Source: Thermoplasmata archaeon (lineage in GTDB: Archaea; Thermoplasmatota; Thermoplasmata; Thermoplasmatales; Thermoplasmataceae). From it: a DNA stretch of 15,122 nt. Numbering within the stretch: position 1 is the first letter of the stretch; every line of letters starts with the position of its first letter. Both the position numbers and the translations under genes were made by a program. Below the pieces are notes generated by a model. That model was not told the origin of the DNA, made no database searches, and saw only the letters and a list, made by a program, of their open reading frames with translations. The DNA is taken from the NCBI GenBank assembly GCA_021799755.1, contig JAJYZU010000015.1, forward strand, positions 1 to 15,122. The letters are read 5' to 3'. Below are positions 14,119 to 15,122 of this stretch, piece by piece.

Positions 14119-15075
14119 TCAGTTGATCTCTTGCCCTATATAGCAAATCCGTGCTATCATTGCATCCAGCTGTATGTTGTCGCTGGATCCCTCGACAAGT
14201 CGAAACTCAGCGTCTCCTAATGCCATTATCACCTGAATCTTTTGCTTTGCTGGCATGTTCTCTCTCCGGATTGCCGAGTGTATGCCCCTGACAATGTCGA
14301 TTCCGGAAAGGCCTTCCTCGATAAGCATCTTATCGAGCATTTCCCTAGCGTCGTTGAACAGGCCGGCCAAGGAGGCTGCTGCGAGTTTTCTGAAAGCCTC
14401 TTTGTTGGCCATGCCCTGTATTTCAAATATATTCATGGCTCCAGAGTTCCCTGAGGCCTTAACAGACTGGAGAACATTCAGTGCTCTTCTCATGTCTCCT
14501 TCAGAGGCCTCTGCAATGGACATAAGCGACTCGTTATCAATGGTGAGTTTCTCCTGCTCGGAAATGAACCTTAATCTCTTTACCATCTCCTCTGGTTTAA
14601 CAGGTCTGAAACGCATAACTACAGTCCTTGACTGTATAGGAGGTATAATCTGAGAAGAATAGTTGCATGAAAATATGAATCTTGTAGTGGAGGAGTAGAC
14701 CTCCATGGTTCTCCTTAGCGCAGCCTGAGCCTCCGGAGTCAGTTGGTCTGCCTCGTCCAGGAATATTATCTTGAATCCAAGTTCATTGGACGCCATTATG
14801 CGGGCGAAATCCTTTACATTTTCCCTTATTACATCTATTCCGCGCTCGTTGGACGCATTCAATTCAAGTATGTTCTGCTTCCATTCCTGGCCGAAGAGTT
14901 CCATGGCCAGCGCAAGAGCAGCCGATGTTTTACCTATCCCCGCAGGTCCTGCAAATATAAGATGGGGCAACTCCCTGCGATCAACGAAGGACTTTAATTT
15001 CCTAACGTTCTCTTCCTGTCCAACTATTTCGGATAGGTTCTTCGGTCTGTACTTCTCTGTCCAAATGTCAATCAT
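14119..15075 (-). CDS. rfcS: Replication factor C small subunit (clamp loader)
   Basis: AAA+ subunit that, with the large subunit, loads the PCNA sliding clamp onto primed DNA. 318 residues, the usual length. The order of motifs is standard: N-terminal WTEKYRP (5-11), Walker A GPAGIGKT (43-50), Walker B IIFLDEAD (103-110), sensor-1 FSCN (135-138), the arginine-finger region IQSRT (147-151; SRC in most relatives, SRT here), and sensor-2 GDMRRALNVLQ at about 194-204. No intein interrupts it, although rfc genes are common intein sites. It ends 11 bases before tRNA-Ala. It is a chromosomal housekeeping gene and marks the host side of the junction. Confidence 0.96.
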   Translation of the reverse strand: MIDIWTEKYRPKNLSEIVGQEENVRKLKSFVDRRELPHLIFAGPAGIGKTSAALALAMELFGQEWKQNILELNASNERGIDVIRENVKDFARIMASNELGFKIIFLDEADQLTPEAQAALRRTMEVYSSTTRFIFSCNYSSQIIPPIQSRTVVMRFRPVKPEEMVKRLRFISEQEKLTIDNESLMSIAEASEGDMRRALNVLQSVKASGNSGAMNIFEIQGMANKEAFRKLAAASLAGLFNDAREMLDKMLIEEGLSGIDIVRGIHSAIRRENMPAKQKIQVIMALGDAEFRLVEGSSDNIQLDAMIARICYIGQEIN

Positions 15076-15110
15076 CAGGTTCCACTTTTCTATGGTTCAT
15101 GGCATGCTGG

Positions 15111-15122
15111 ACTTAAAATATT
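15111..15122 (-). promoter_or_regulatory. Putative TATA box of rfcS, at the window edge
   Basis: The minus strand reads AATATTTTAAGT about 40 bases before ATG 15075. Upstream elements are outside the window. Confidence 0.4.

Noticed and set aside
1..15122. CRISPR array
   Set aside because: No set of regularly spaced direct repeats of 24-37 bases was seen. The 7-bp array at 8170 is far too short in unit and has no spacers.

Overview
The window looks like an archaeal chromosome carrying an integrated plasmid-like element. The archaeal markers are a clamp-loader small subunit (RfcS), an Orc1/Cdc6-like AAA+ ATPase with a C-terminal winged helix, a HerA-family ATPase, a tRNA-Ala without an encoded CCA end, TATA-box promoters with leaderless or very short-leader starts, and GAGGTGA-type ribosome binding sites. 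Membrane-anchored outer proteins rich in Ser/Thr/Tyr and N-glycosylation sequons, together with moderate GC, suggest a Thermoplasmatales-type euryarchaeon. That placement is inference, not proof.

Layout from right to left, since most genes are on the minus strand. Host side: rfcS (14119-15075) and tRNA-Ala(CGC) (14036-14107). The element begins at the 3' end of the tRNA, with a tyrosine integrase (12697-13986) followed by a double zinc-ribbon winged-helix regulator (12154-12681). An intergenic stretch with two inverted repeats leads into a tight four-gene operon (9363-12102): two small unknown proteins, a four-helix membrane protein, and a HerA-like ATPase with a C-terminal restriction-endonuclease-like domain. 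Convergent to it on the plus strand are a 286-aa surface protein (8295-9155) and a 50-aa two-helix membrane protein (9216-9368). Divergent from the surface protein is a segregation cassette: ParA, a small ribbon-helix-helix-like protein and an anchored glycoprotein-like protein (6611-8148). Next come a small serine recombinase with candidate resolution sites (5914-6597), an AT-rich candidate replication origin bounded by inverted repeats (5678-5873), the Cdc6-like initiator (4528-5613), and a Type III restriction-modification pair, mod (2350-4500) and res (1-2350, cut by the left edge).

The parts fit a complete plasmid life cycle: integration and excision (integrase at tRNA-Ala), replication (Cdc6-like plus adjacent origin), multimer resolution (serine recombinase plus res-like sites), partition (ParA plus RHH protein plus heptad repeats), a possible DNA-translocation or cell-surface module (HerA-like ATPase plus membrane proteins), and a restriction-modification cargo that could also stabilise the element. 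The second att copy was not found in the window, so the element probably continues past the left edge.

The most interesting observations are a phased 7-bp repeat array (GGTTAAC-like) upstream of parA, with matching copies inside the integrase and the 120-aa gene, which recalls the delta/omega (ParA plus RHH) partition systems of Gram-positive plasmids; the candidate origin; and the HerA-nuclease-like operon.
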